A stretch of 14,832 bases of DNA from an uncultured Eggerthellaceae bacterium. Its GTDB lineage: Bacteria; Actinomycetota; Coriobacteriia; Coriobacteriales; Eggerthellaceae. The notes under the pieces are model-generated. The model was not told where the DNA came from. It worked only from the letters and a program-made list of their open reading frames with translations, and did no database searches. Made by a program: the position numbers and the translations under genes. Below, piece by piece: positions 7,233 to 14,773 of the stretch. Location: positions 1 through 14,832 of the forward strand of contig CAJUFC010000222.1 of NCBI GenBank assembly GCA_910585565.1. Direction: 5' to 3'. Numbering within the stretch: position 1 is the first letter of the stretch; each line of letters opens with the position of its first letter.

Positions 7233-7679
7233 ATGGAAGAGGAATCCGGCGCCGCCAAAGGCAAGGAGCGCCGCGTCACGTTCCGCATGGAGGGAGGCGA
7301 CTACGACGCGCTCTGCGAGCGGTGCGAGCGCGCCGGCCTCAGCAAGTCGGAGTACCTGCGCTACCTCGTGCGCATACCGCTGTCGACAGAGGCCAACGAG
7401 GGAGACGAGCACCGCATACTCGTGGACCGCAGGGCCCTGTGGGCGATGTCGCGCGAGCTCACGAAGTGGGGCTACCACTACAACCAGGCCGTGCACGCGA
7501 TGAACCTCATCAACTTCCACGCCCGCCACGGGCATGTCGACCGGGACCTTGTCGCGGAGAGCATCCCGACGATCGAGCGGGAGCTCGCCGACGTGAACGC
7601 CGCGGCCCGCGAGATGGCGGCCGAGCTCGGGCGCATCGGGGCCGACTCGCTCGTGGAGGGCTCGCCATGCCGATCCTGA
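7233..7679 (+). CDS. mobC: MobC-like relaxosome accessory protein
   Basis: A 148-residue protein. The N-terminal half reads as a ribbon-helix-helix: RRVTFRMEGGDYDALCERCERAGLSKSEYLRYLV (split over residues 13-46). GYHYNQAVHAMN (80-91) fits the MobC motif (G-x-N-x-NQ-x-A-x-x-x-N). The C-terminal third is helical. MobC proteins bind oriT DNA, help melt it near the nick and recruit the relaxase. The ATG has AAAGGAA upstream. The last 13 bases overlap the relaxase start, as expected of a mobC-relaxase pair. Its site is probably in the hairpin-rich gap just upstream. Confidence 0.82.
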   Translation: MEEESGAAKGKERRVTFRMEGGDYDALCERCERAGLSKSEYLRYLVRIPLSTEANEGDEHRILVDRRALWAMSRELTKWGYHYNQAVHAMNLINFHARHGHVDRDLVAESIPTIERELADVNAAAREMAAELGRIGADSLVEGSPCRS

Positions 7680-8938
7680 AGCCGATAAGCGGCCACGGCT
7701 CGACGGGCGGCATCCGCCGCTACCTCGAGAAGGGAGGCCGCGCCCTTGCTCGCGACCTGTTCAACCTGAGCTACGACGAGCGCGACGCCGGTGCGCTGGG
7801 AGACGAGGCCAAGGAGGCCTGCGCCTGGGACGCCGAGATGGACGCTACGCGCGCCGCGTTCGGCACGGACGCCCCCTGGCGTGGAAAGCCCGCGCGCACG
7901 TTCAAGCACTTCGTGCTCTCGCCGGACCCCGGCGACGACATCGACCTGGCCGCTCTGCGCGAGCTCGCGTGCTCGTGGGCGCTCAAGCACTTCGGCGACC
8001 ACGAGATCGCCATCGTCTACCACGACGACAACGCCCGCGGCATACCGCACGCGCACATCGTCGTGAACAACGCCAACCTCCGCACAGGCTACCGCATGCA
8101 GACCCAGCACCCGGAGGACCTCAACCGAGACCTCCAGGACATGGCGCGCGAGCGCGGGCTGTCGGGGCTCTCCAACGACCGGGCACCCGAATCTCCCTCG
8201 AAGACGCGCGGGCGGGCAGGCGCGGGCGGGCCTAGGAGCCGCAGGAGCGTCTACCTGGGAAGGGCCGAGAAGGAGATCATGCGCTCAGGCGGCTACTCGT
8301 GGGTCGGCGACATCCGCGCCCGCGTCGCGCTCGCCAAGACCACGGCGCACGACGAGGCGGAGTTCCTCGGCATCCTCGACGCCCTGGGCGTGCACGTCGC
8401 CGACAATTCTGTCAAGGCGAGGCGGGACGACTGGGTGTTCAGCCTGGCCGAGGAGCCGTCCAAGAAGGTCAGCGGCGAGCGGCTGGGGTTCGTCTACGGC
8501 AAGGAGATGCTGCGCCGTCGCTTCGAGCGCGAGGGGGCCTACCGTCCCACGAACGCGAGCATCGCGCGCATCCGCGAGGCCGCCGAGCGAGCCCTCGAGC
8601 TCAACGACCTCTCGGAGCTGAGCAGGCTCTCCTCGGCGCTCGAGACCTGCGCGAAGTTCGACGTCGAGTCCATCGAGGAGTTCGGTCTCAGGATGTCGAC
8701 GCTCGAGCGGCGCGGCCAGGCGGGCGGCGAGGGCTATCGCCGCCTCGAGGCTGCGCGCGCCTACATGGCAGAGAACGGGCTCATGCCCCTCAAGACCCGA
8801 TACGGGAACGATGGCGGGCGCGGTGCAGCCGAGGGAAGCTTGCGCGACGGGCGCCGCGGGGACGAGCAGCAGCGCATACTCGCTGCCGAGCGGCAGCGGG
8901 CCCAGCAGGACCAGCGCAGGGAGAGGGGTCGGAGATGA
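7667..8938 (+). CDS. HUH-type relaxase / mobilization nuclease
   Basis: A 423-residue relaxase that would nick oriT and stay attached to the 5' end of the transferred strand. The three-histidine metal motif is intact: YHDDNARGIPHAHIVVNN gives H119, H128 and H130, and KHFVLSPDP (80-88) is the preceding conserved strand. Y19 (in GIRRYLEKGGR) is the best candidate catalytic tyrosine; this is inferred. The C-terminal half is helical and charged, without a visible helicase or primase, ending in an arginine/glutamine-rich tail. The ATG at 7667 lies inside mobC, with GGAGGG upstream, giving coupled translation. I place it in the broad MobP-like class on the N-terminal pattern; the subclass is uncertain. 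Confidence 0.88.
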   Translation: MPILKPISGHGSTGGIRRYLEKGGRALARDLFNLSYDERDAGALGDEAKEACAWDAEMDATRAAFGTDAPWRGKPARTFKHFVLSPDPGDDIDLAALRELACSWALKHFGDHEIAIVYHDDNARGIPHAHIVVNNANLRTGYRMQTQHPEDLNRDLQDMARERGLSGLSNDRAPESPSKTRGRAGAGGPRSRRSVYLGRAEKEIMRSGGYSWVGDIRARVALAKTTAHDEAEFLGILDALGVHVADNSVKARRDDWVFSLAEEPSKKVSGERLGFVYGKEMLRRRFEREGAYRPTNASIARIREAAERALELNDLSELSRLSSALETCAKFDVESIEEFGLRMSTLERRGQAGGEGYRRLEAARAYMAENGLMPLKTRYGNDGGRGAAEGSLRDGRRGDEQQRILAAERQRAQQDQRRERGRR

Positions 8939-9489
8939 TGGTGAGGATAGAGTACGAGGACGGCAGGACGACGCTGTTCGACACGCTCTCGTTCACGGAG
9001 GGGTCGCCGTTCACCGGCGCGAACATGCTCACGGAGTTCGAGCTCGAGATGAGGGATGAGCCCGAGAAGGGGCTCTGGCTCACGGCGAACTGGCACCAGG
9101 TGCGCGACGACTGGCGTGTCGACGCGCCTGAGGACGGCATACCGGCCGCGCGCAGGTCCCGCGGCTGGCGCTTCATGCTGGCATCGGAGGCCGAGCTTGG
9201 GCGCGCCCGGCGCGTCCTGCTCGACGGCGACGAGGCGTTCGCCCGTGTGCGGGGATATCTATGTGATGCCACTGCGATTTCCGCTTGCTACCGCGAGCAC
9301 GTGGGCCCTCCCTCAAAACCGCTGAAGTCGCAGATAAGGGACCTGCAGCGCGCTCTGGGGAGGGCGGAGGTCCCGGGCGTGCCCGACGAGCTGGCGAGGC
9401 TGCTCGCGGAAGAGAAGGAAGAGGACGCCGACGAGGGCGCCCGCAAGGTCAAGGAAGATTGGGGTGACGTCGATGAAGAGGCTTGGTAG
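8935..9489 (+). CDS. Hypothetical protein following the relaxase, 184 residues
   Basis: I do not recognise this protein. It starts at ATGATG overlapping the relaxase stop by four bases, so it is translated with the relaxase. Residues 1-60 look beta-rich (MMVRIEYEDGRTTLFDT, then LTEFELEMRD and LWLTANWHQV). The middle is basic (ARRSRGWRF) and the C-terminal 60 residues are helical and highly charged. No signal peptide or membrane segment. A short run around 9248-9298 uses noticeably more A/T-ending codons (GGA TAT CTA TGT GAT) than the rest. The position suggests a role in DNA transfer or in regulating it, but no activity can be named. Confidence 0.7.
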   Translation: MMVRIEYEDGRTTLFDTLSFTEGSPFTGANMLTEFELEMRDEPEKGLWLTANWHQVRDDWRVDAPEDGIPAARRSRGWRFMLASEAELGRARRVLLDGDEAFARVRGYLCDATAISACYREHVGPPSKPLKSQIRDLQRALGRAEVPGVPDELARLLAEEKEEDADEGARKVKEDWGDVDEEAW

Positions 9490-9568
9490 GTTCCTCATGG
9501 CGGCGCTTAAGGTCACGCTGGGCTTTTTCGTCTGGCTGTTCCGCGCCGTGTTCAAGTGGGTGATGTGA
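9473..9568 (+). CDS. 31-residue hydrophobic cationic peptide, last gene of the mobilization operon
   Basis: Begins MKRLGRFLMAALKV and ends VFKWVM. One hydrophobic/aromatic helix of about 20 residues carries five basic residues and no acidic ones, so it is a likely membrane-bound or amphipathic peptide. The ATG overlaps the previous gene by 17 bases and has GGGGTGA about 6 bases upstream; the stop lies just before the terminator at 9570. It has the look of small membrane modulators or type I toxin-like peptides, but there is no evidence for either role. Its reality rests on the start signal, the tight overlap and its place before the terminator. Confidence 0.5.
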   Translation: MKRLGRFLMAALKVTLGFFVWLFRAVFKWVM

Positions 9569-9569
9569 G

Positions 9570-9595
9570 AAGAGGCGGGCAATTGCCCGCCTCTT
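9570..9595. terminator. Perfect palindromic terminator between convergent operons
   Basis: The 26-base sequence is a perfect inverted repeat (arms of 13 bp, centred on AATT), followed by TTTCCGTTG on the plus strand. It starts 2 bases after the 31-residue peptide's stop and lies 29 bases before the end of the minus-strand operon, so it probably stops transcription from both sides. Confidence 0.8.
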
Positions 9596-9623
9596 TCCGT
9601 TGTGCGATTTCGATTTCCCACGG

Positions 9624-9719
9624 CTAGTCCCGGTCGTCGTCGCCGGCTGCGCAGCAGGCGTAAGCCGTGAGCGTGAGGAGCCCCATGAGGAGCCCTATTC
9701 CGAAGGGCGCGAATCCCAT
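9624..9719 (-). CDS. 31-residue membrane peptide downstream of the sortase
   Basis: Begins MGFAPFGIGLLMGLL and ends CCAAGDDDRD: one membrane segment (about 5-24) followed by a short acidic tail. An unusually complete Shine-Dalgarno (AAGGAGGTG) lies about 5 bases before the ATG, and the gene overlaps the end of the sortase gene by 25 bases, which strongly supports translation. It is the last gene of the minus-strand operon before the terminator. I do not recognise it. It may be a small partner of the sortase or of the mating channel; the two adjacent cysteines at the membrane edge are unexplained. Confidence 0.6.
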   Translation of the reverse strand: MGFAPFGIGLLMGLLTLTAYACCAAGDDDRD

Positions 9720-10426
9720 CCTTCCACCTCCTTCGCGTAGACGACGGTGCGCGAGTTGCTCGTCTGGTAGCTGCACGTCACGAAGGCCCAGGCCTGCGCG
9801 ACGTCCGAAGGCTCTTCCAGGACGACCTCGCAGCGGGACAATTTGTCCCCGAGGTAGGCGTCGAGAGCCGCCGCGTCGGCGAAGTCGGTCCGCTTGCCCT
9901 CCGAGCTCGCGTCTACCACGTCGGCCGCGAAGACCTCGAGCTCGATCTCCTTCTCGCGGGTGAAGACCCGGATGGTGCGGTGCCCCTCGGCGAAGCCGCG
10001 CGACGAGTACTGCGCGAGCGGCGCGAACATGGTGCCGTCGGACATGTGGTGCCCGTAGACGATGACGAGCGGGCTCTCGGCGCCCTGTGCGCACCCGGCG
10101 TCTATGTAGGGAGCGCCCCAGACTGAGCGCTCGCCGCCGGCGTCGTGCGTGAGGTAGAAGTCGGGCGATTCAGGCCGGCCCTGTACGATCGGGTAGTCGA
10201 CGGTCGTGCCCGGCACGCGCACCCATGCGACGACGGAGGCGGGAAGGGCGTCCCAGTCGATGCCGTCGCCCGCCTCTTGCGCCCCCATCGCCGCGCCCTC
10301 TTCCGTTGCGGGCACCTCGTGCACCCCGTACGGGTTCCTCTCGGGCTGCGGCAGGACGGCGAGTGTCCCCATCGCCAGCAACGCCACGGCGACGGCGAGC
10401 GCCGTGGCGGCTTTCCCTTTGTTCAT
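9695..10426 (-). CDS. Class B-type sortase
   Basis: A 243-residue membrane-anchored transpeptidase that joins surface proteins with an LPXTG-like signal to the cell wall. An N-terminal signal anchor (about 6-26) is followed by the class B sortase core. VDYPIVQG (76-83), then VIVYGHHM (121-128) with the catalytic histidine at 126 or 127, TCSY (217-220) with catalytic C218, and SRTVVYA (225-231) with R226, are all present, so it should be active. The start has GGGGGAGG 3-4 bases upstream. It lies 72 bases after the adhesin gene on the same strand, so that protein is the probable substrate. A stable hairpin in the gap may lower sortase expression relative to the adhesin. Confidence 0.92.
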   Translation of the reverse strand: MNKGKAATALAVAVALLAMGTLAVLPQPERNPYGVHEVPATEEGAAMGAQEAGDGIDWDALPASVVAWVRVPGTTVDYPIVQGRPESPDFYLTHDAGGERSVWGAPYIDAGCAQGAESPLVIVYGHHMSDGTMFAPLAQYSSRGFAEGHRTIRVFTREKEIELEVFAADVVDASSEGKRTDFADAAALDAYLGDKLSRCEVVLEEPSDVAQAWAFVTCSYQTSNSRTVVYAKEVEGWDSRPSE

Positions 10427-10445
10427 GTCCTCCCCCGTTCGCAGG

Positions 10446-10475
10446 GGAGGCCCCGGGCGAGCGCCCAGGGCCTCC
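10446..10475 (-). promoter_or_regulatory. Intercistronic hairpin between adhesin and sortase genes
   Basis: An 8-bp stem (10446-10453 with 10468-10475), one mismatch, then a 5-bp stem and a 2-base loop. It lies after the adhesin stop and before the sortase ribosome binding site. No U-run follows on the minus strand, so it is more likely an attenuator or RNA-stabilising hairpin than a full terminator. Confidence 0.45.
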
Positions 10476-10498
10476 GGTTCGGTGTCGATGCAGAGCCG

Positions 10499-13189
10499 CT
10501 ACTCTTCCGGCTCTTCGGCAGGCTCTTCGGCTGCCGCGTCCTTGCTTGCGCCGGCCGTCTTGCGCTTGCGGTACGCGAGCGCTCCGCCCGCGCCCGCCGC
10601 AGCTGCCAGAGCGATGCCTGCGGCCACGGCGTAGCCGGTGCTGTCGGGGGCGTCGGCCCCGGTCTTGGCGTAGGGCTCCTCGGGCACCTCGGGCGTGTCG
10701 GGGTTGTCCACGACGACGCTCTGCTCGGCAGAGTCGATGTCCTCGTGGGTCGCAACGACGTTGCCGGCGGAGTCCAGGACCTTCTCGAAGACGACGAGCT
10801 CGTCTCCCTCGGCCAGGCCCTCGGTGTCGAACTCGAAGGTCACCTCGTTGCCGTCCTTGTCGAGGAACGGATCTCCGGTGCCCTTGTCCATGAGCGTGCC
10901 CACGGCGATGTAGGTCTCGCCGGGGACGAGGCCCTTGTAGGCCACCGTGTCGACGACCTTTGCCTTGCCGGCCTCGATGACCTGGTCGCCGTCGGCGGCG
11001 TCAGCCGCCTGCGTGCCCACCTCGACGGCGACGTGGACGGTCTGGCCCTCGTCGGAGAGGTCCGCGTGCGACGCCACCTCGGTTCCGTCCTTGCGCAGGC
11101 TCTCGAACACGACCAGGTCGCGGCCGCCGAGCAGGCTCGCGTCGAAGGAGATCTCAACCTCCTGGCTGCCCGTCGAGAGCGCGGGCGCGAACTCTGCCTT
11201 GGCCTCCACGGGCATGCCCGAGGCGTCGGCCACGGGCTCGCCGGTCGCCTTGTCGACGAGGGTGGCCGAGAGCTCGTACTCCTCGTCGGCCTTAAGCCCC
11301 TCGTAGGCGACGGCGTCGACGACCTTGGCCTCGGCGTCGGCCGAGACGTCCTTGTCGCCGTCCGCCCCGTCCTTTGCTGTGGTGGAGATGCGCGGGCCCT
11401 CCTGGTCGTCGAGGCCCATCCACACGGCCTTGGTCACCGTCGAGTCGCGCTCGATCCAGAAGCTCCTCGTGATGAGCTCGAGGCCCTCGTTGGCCTCGCA
11501 GCGCAGCTCGGTCATGGTGTAGGAGCCGTACGGCAGCGCCGCCAGCGAGTCGTCCACCGGCGCCGAGGAGCCGTCCTCGCCGAGAGAGAACCAGATGCCG
11601 GCCTTCGGGTCCATGTCGGCGGCCCCGATCGGGCCCTCATGGCCGAGCAGGGCGTCGTTGGCGTTGGTGTCCCTCGAGTGCCTGTTCCAGCTGCTCGCGG
11701 TCGACGCGTCGCCGTTGCGGTCCGTGACCAGCACGTGAGTCTCGCCGGTGGCCGCGTTCTCGATGGCGAACGGGACCATGAGGCCGGCGTTGTCGGACTC
11801 GCTCTTCTTGGAGAGCTCGAGGTCGTTGCGCACCACCTGGTCGCGGAACTCGAGCGCGGCGCCGTCCGCGGAGGCGCTCACGATCTCGCCGCCGGTGCGG
11901 ACTTCGAAGGTGCGGGGCTCGCCGTCGGTCAGCAGGTAGCTCCCGTTCGTCGCCGTCTCCCGCACGTCGTAGGTTCCGTACGGCAGGGCATCGGCCGCGG
12001 TCTGCGCGGTGTAGGCGCCGGCCTCGTCGTTCCATGCCGTGGTCAGCGTGGCCACGGCTTCGCCCGGCTCGCGCCACTCGCCGTCAACGAGGACCTTGTG
12101 CGCCGAGCGGTTCGTGACGGTGAACTCGATCCCGTCGAGGCCGGGGTGCTCGCCAGGCGCCTCCTTGTGGCCGCTGCCCGCGAGCGCCTCGGACGCCTGC
12201 AGCTCCTTGTCGGACTTGGTCACCTGCACGCCGCCGCGGAAGACCTCGTCGGTCACGGGGTCGCCCGTGAGGTCGCGCACCTCGCCGGCCTTCACGGTGA
12301 ACGCGACGGAGGCGTCGCTGGCGTCGTAGCCCTCGGGCGCGCCGGACTCGACGATGCGGTAATTGCCCGCGGGAAGTGCGTCGGCGCCGGTCGCGGCGAC
12401 GTGCGACCCGTCCTCGGGCGCGGTCTTGATCGTGGCGCATACCTCGCCGTCGGCGTAGTACTTGCCGCCGACCAGCACGTAGCGGCCGGTCTCGTTAACG
12501 ACGGAGAAGCTCGCGCCGTCGAGCGAGGCGTCGCCCTGGGGCTCCGCGCCCGCCTCGGAGTCCGTTTTGGCGACCTTGACTCCGCCCGTGGACCAGCTGA
12601 AGCTCACGAGCGTCTGGGAGCCGCCGCCGGTCCTGACGCAGAACGCCTCGAACCCGGCGGATACTTTGCCGGCGCCCGCCTTCATCTTGGCGAAGGTCCC
12701 GCCGATCAGCTCGGATTTCGCCCAGGAGGCGAACTCGGAGCTCGTGCCGTGCGTGGCCGCCGACTCGGACCCCGAGTAGGCGTAGGCGATGAGCACGTGG
12801 CTCGCAGCCGCGTACTTGGCGTCGTCCCAGCCGCCGCCGTCGTACCAGCTGCCCGGGAACATCGACGCGTCGAAGCCGGGAGAGCCGAACGAGTACCAGA
12901 TGGCCGCGGTCACGTCGCCGCTCGGCACGGGGCTCGTCGAGTAGGAGCCCGGCTCGGGCGTCGGGGACGAGGGCTCGGCGCAGTAGGCGATGTTCCCGTC
13001 GGCGCTCATCCATGTGGTGGCGAAGCCGCCGTAGGGGATCTTGCCGCCTATGGACACGTCGACCGTGCTCGGCGCGGCGTAGGCGGGCGAGGCCGCCACG
13101 GAGGCGAGCAGCGCCCCCGCCGCCAGGATGAGCGCCATGGCGCATCGGAGGAGCTTTTCCTGCAGGGTGCAGTCTTTCGCTGCGTTCAT
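10499..13189 (-). CDS. Cell-wall-anchored surface adhesin with prealbumin-fold (CnaB/SpaA-like) and VaFE-type repeats
   Basis: An 896-residue surface protein. Signal peptide 1-39 (cleavage after AYA). Residues 45-200 resemble a thioester-type adhesion domain with C70 in AYCAEP. Three CnaB/SpaA-like folds follow, with candidate isopeptide pairs K208/E281, K325/E411 and K461 or K462/E561; the third has the GETHVLVTDRNGDA and SSWNRHSRDTNAND segments common in VaFE-repeat proteins. Two VaFE-type repeats start at KVVDAVAYEGL (622) and KVVDTVAYKGL (744). The sorting signal YAKTG (840-844) precedes a membrane segment (851-873) and RKRK. The tail after that is unusually long and acidic (about 20 residues). 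The start has GGGAGG upstream. The class B sortase next to it probably anchors this protein. In a conjugation cluster it may promote donor-recipient contact, which is inference. Confidence 0.88.
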   Translation of the reverse strand: MNAAKDCTLQEKLLRCAMALILAAGALLASVAASPAYAAPSTVDVSIGGKIPYGGFATTWMSADGNIAYCAEPSSPTPEPGSYSTSPVPSGDVTAAIWYSFGSPGFDASMFPGSWYDGGGWDDAKYAAASHVLIAYAYSGSESAATHGTSSEFASWAKSELIGGTFAKMKAGAGKVSAGFEAFCVRTGGGSQTLVSFSWSTGGVKVAKTDSEAGAEPQGDASLDGASFSVVNETGRYVLVGGKYYADGEVCATIKTAPEDGSHVAATGADALPAGNYRIVESGAPEGYDASDASVAFTVKAGEVRDLTGDPVTDEVFRGGVQVTKSDKELQASEALAGSGHKEAPGEHPGLDGIEFTVTNRSAHKVLVDGEWREPGEAVATLTTAWNDEAGAYTAQTAADALPYGTYDVRETATNGSYLLTDGEPRTFEVRTGGEIVSASADGAALEFRDQVVRNDLELSKKSESDNAGLMVPFAIENAATGETHVLVTDRNGDASTASSWNRHSRDTNANDALLGHEGPIGAADMDPKAGIWFSLGEDGSSAPVDDSLAALPYGSYTMTELRCEANEGLELITRSFWIERDSTVTKAVWMGLDDQEGPRISTTAKDGADGDKDVSADAEAKVVDAVAYEGLKADEEYELSATLVDKATGEPVADASGMPVEAKAEFAPALSTGSQEVEISFDASLLGGRDLVVFESLRKDGTEVASHADLSDEGQTVHVAVEVGTQAADAADGDQVIEAGKAKVVDTVAYKGLVPGETYIAVGTLMDKGTGDPFLDKDGNEVTFEFDTEGLAEGDELVVFEKVLDSAGNVVATHEDIDSAEQSVVVDNPDTPEVPEEPYAKTGADAPDSTGYAVAAGIALAAAAGAGGALAYRKRKTAGASKDAAAEEPAEEPEE

Positions 13190-13201
13190 CTTTCCGCCTC
13201 C

Positions 13202-13660
13202 CTATCTCTCGACGCTTCGCTGGGCGCGGGGCGCCTCGTGCTCGGCGGCGCGGCTCGCCTGGCGGGCGTGCTCGGCGCGCTCCGCGAGGTAGCGCGAGCG
13301 CCCTGCGTCAACGGCCTCCTTGAGCTGCGCCGGCATGACCTTCACGGTGTCCTTGACCGCGCGGCCGCCCTCGTCGAGCTCGGGCTGGCCGTCCGGGCCC
13401 ATCACCGTCTTCCTCAGCCACACCTCGCGGTTCGCGAGCAGCGGTATGTCTCTGAAGTCGGCCCCCTTGAAGCGGCTCTCGTTCACGAACATGGGACTGA
13501 ACTCGTAGCCTCCCACGTCCACGCCGTCGACGACGGTGCCCTTGGGAAGGGTCGCCGAGTTGAAGGTCCTGGCCTCGCCGGTCGCGCGGTCAGTGTACTC
13601 GATGCCCTCGCGCACGAAGCTCTTGTGCAGCGAGAGGTACACGTTCTTCCTCTCTTCCAT
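13202..13660 (-). CDS. Conserved-looking hypothetical protein, 152 residues, in the transfer operon
   Basis: The ATG at 13660 (MEERKNVYLSL) has an excellent ribosome binding site (AAAGGAGG) 7 bases upstream, so it is preferred over the ATG at 13684. The first 90 residues look like a compact mixed alpha/beta domain with LPKGTVVDGVDVGGYEF, then RDIPLLANREVWLRKT. The last 50 are helical and charged (AEHARQASRAAEHEAPRAQRS). No signal peptide or membrane segment, so it is cytoplasmic. It ends 12 bases before the adhesin start and follows the VirB6-like gene on the same strand. I do not recognise a named family. A nucleic-acid-binding role is possible from the strand-rich core and the context, but is not shown. 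Confidence 0.72.
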   Translation of the reverse strand: MEERKNVYLSLHKSFVREGIEYTDRATGEARTFNSATLPKGTVVDGVDVGGYEFSPMFVNESRFKGADFRDIPLLANREVWLRKTVMGPDGQPELDEGGRAVKDTVKVMPAQLKEAVDAGRSRYLAERAEHARQASRAAEHEAPRAQRSVER

Positions 13661-13702
13661 GTCTTTCCTCCTTTTCGTTTTCAATCGGTCCTTGTCTTCA
13701 TC

Positions 13703-13724
13703 CGCCGGGACGCGTGCCCCGGCG
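13703..13724 (-). other. Hairpin in the gap between the VirB6-like gene and the 152-residue gene
   Basis: CGCCGGG (13703-13709) pairs with CCCGGCG (13718-13724) around an 8-base loop. The 109-base gap (13661-13769) has no other gene beyond a two-codon start-stop at 13740. No U-run follows on the minus strand, so it may tune expression of downstream genes rather than end transcription. Confidence 0.35.
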
Positions 13725-13769
13725 CGGCGCCCCTATCTCATGGCGACCGCCCCCTTCCTCGCTTTTCCG

Positions 13770-14771
13770 CTAGAAGCCGCTCACGATGTCGCGCGCCCAG
13801 GAGCCGCTCTTCACGAGGGCCAGGATGAGCAGCACGCACATGGCCAGGTACTGCAGCGCGTAGGTGAGCCCGTTCGCGACCGCGTCGGCCGGGGTGCCCG
13901 TCCCGGGGTTCGCTCCGGTGAGCCCGCCGAGCACGAGCGGGAACGATATGAGCAGCACGAGGATGATGACGCCGGCGATGCAGACCGCCCCGAAGCTCTT
14001 CAGGTAGCCAAGGCCTATCTGGCGCGTGGCGTCCATGCCGAGGAACGCCAGCGGGATCGGGGCGAACGCGGCCATGATGTAGAGCTGGAGCGCGCGGGCC
14101 CAGCAGACCACGAGGGCGACGACGTAGGCCGCCAGCACCACGACCCAGCTGATGAGGCTCACGACGAGCATGGCGATGAGCGACGGGATGTCGTCGTCGG
14201 TGGTGACGACGGACACCTCGGGCAGGTCGAGCGCGCCTCCGGCGCCGAAGAGCGCCTCGACTCGGTCGATGGCGAGCCCGCAGACCTCGTAGATCGACGC
14301 CATCAGGTCGAAGCTGTTCTGTATGAGGAACAGGAACACGGCGAAGAACACGAGGAGGAAAACGACCTCCTTGACGCCGGGAAGGCTCTGGCTGCCGTCC
14401 ATGCGCTGGGATATCTCGATGAGCTTCAGGGTGAAGACCAGGCCGAGCACCCCGCACCCGATCGGCAGGATGGCCACCTGCCATACGCCCCGGGCGACGT
14501 CGTTCATGGTCAGGTCGCTCGAGCTCGTGAGCATGTGCGCGAAGTCGGCCGAGAGGATCCCGTTCGCGCCGATCGACCCGAGCACGCCCGTTTGCGCCTT
14601 GAACATCCAGTTGCAGCAGTCGCGCAGGAGGCCGCACAGCCAATCGTTGACGTCCCCGGCGATGTCGGCGTATGCCGGCTGCGCGGGGACGAGCAGGAGC
14701 GCGCAGAGGGCGAATGCCGTCGCGGCGGAGATGGCGAACGCCCTTCGGCGTCGCGATTCAAGCGCCCGCAC
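13770..14771 (-). CDS. TrbL/VirB6-like polytopic conjugal transfer membrane protein
   Basis: A 333-residue protein. An N-terminal signal sequence (about 10-36, ending AYA) is followed by several membrane segments (about 92-118, 134-152, 200-240, 270-295 and 308-325) with a soluble loop in the middle (about 155-195). The pattern, with LYIMAAFAPIPLAFLGM and YLKSFGAVCIAG, fits VirB6/TrbL-type channel proteins, which form the inner-membrane part of type IV secretion machinery in conjugation. The start is GTG at 14771, 2 bases after the stop of the upstream gene, with GGAGG about 10 bases upstream inside it. Cysteines near residues 46-53 (LCGLLRDCC) are unusual for the family. Family assignment rests on topology and short motifs, so it is good but not certain. 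Confidence 0.78.
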   Translation of the reverse strand: MRALESRRRRAFAISAATAFALCALLLVPAQPAYADIAGDVNDWLCGLLRDCCNWMFKAQTGVLGSIGANGILSADFAHMLTSSSDLTMNDVARGVWQVAILPIGCGVLGLVFTLKLIEISQRMDGSQSLPGVKEVVFLLVFFAVFLFLIQNSFDLMASIYEVCGLAIDRVEALFGAGGALDLPEVSVVTTDDDIPSLIAMLVVSLISWVVVLAAYVVALVVCWARALQLYIMAAFAPIPLAFLGMDATRQIGLGYLKSFGAVCIAGVIILVLLISFPLVLGGLTGANPGTGTPADAVANGLTYALQYLAMCVLLILALVKSGSWARDIVSGF

Positions 14772-14773
14772 GG

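Noticed and set aside
7322..7666. Upstream extension of the relaxase to 7322
   Set aside because: The extra residues are an Arg/Pro-rich shadow of mobC; the ATG at 7667 has a ribosome binding site and starts at the conserved N-terminus.
10145..13828. A 1227-codon open frame on the plus strand opposite the sortase, adhesin and following gene
   Set aside because: It is antisense to three well-supported genes, rich in Val/Arg/Gly/Ala/Leu as expected from a high-G+C mirror frame, has no domain and no ribosome binding site.
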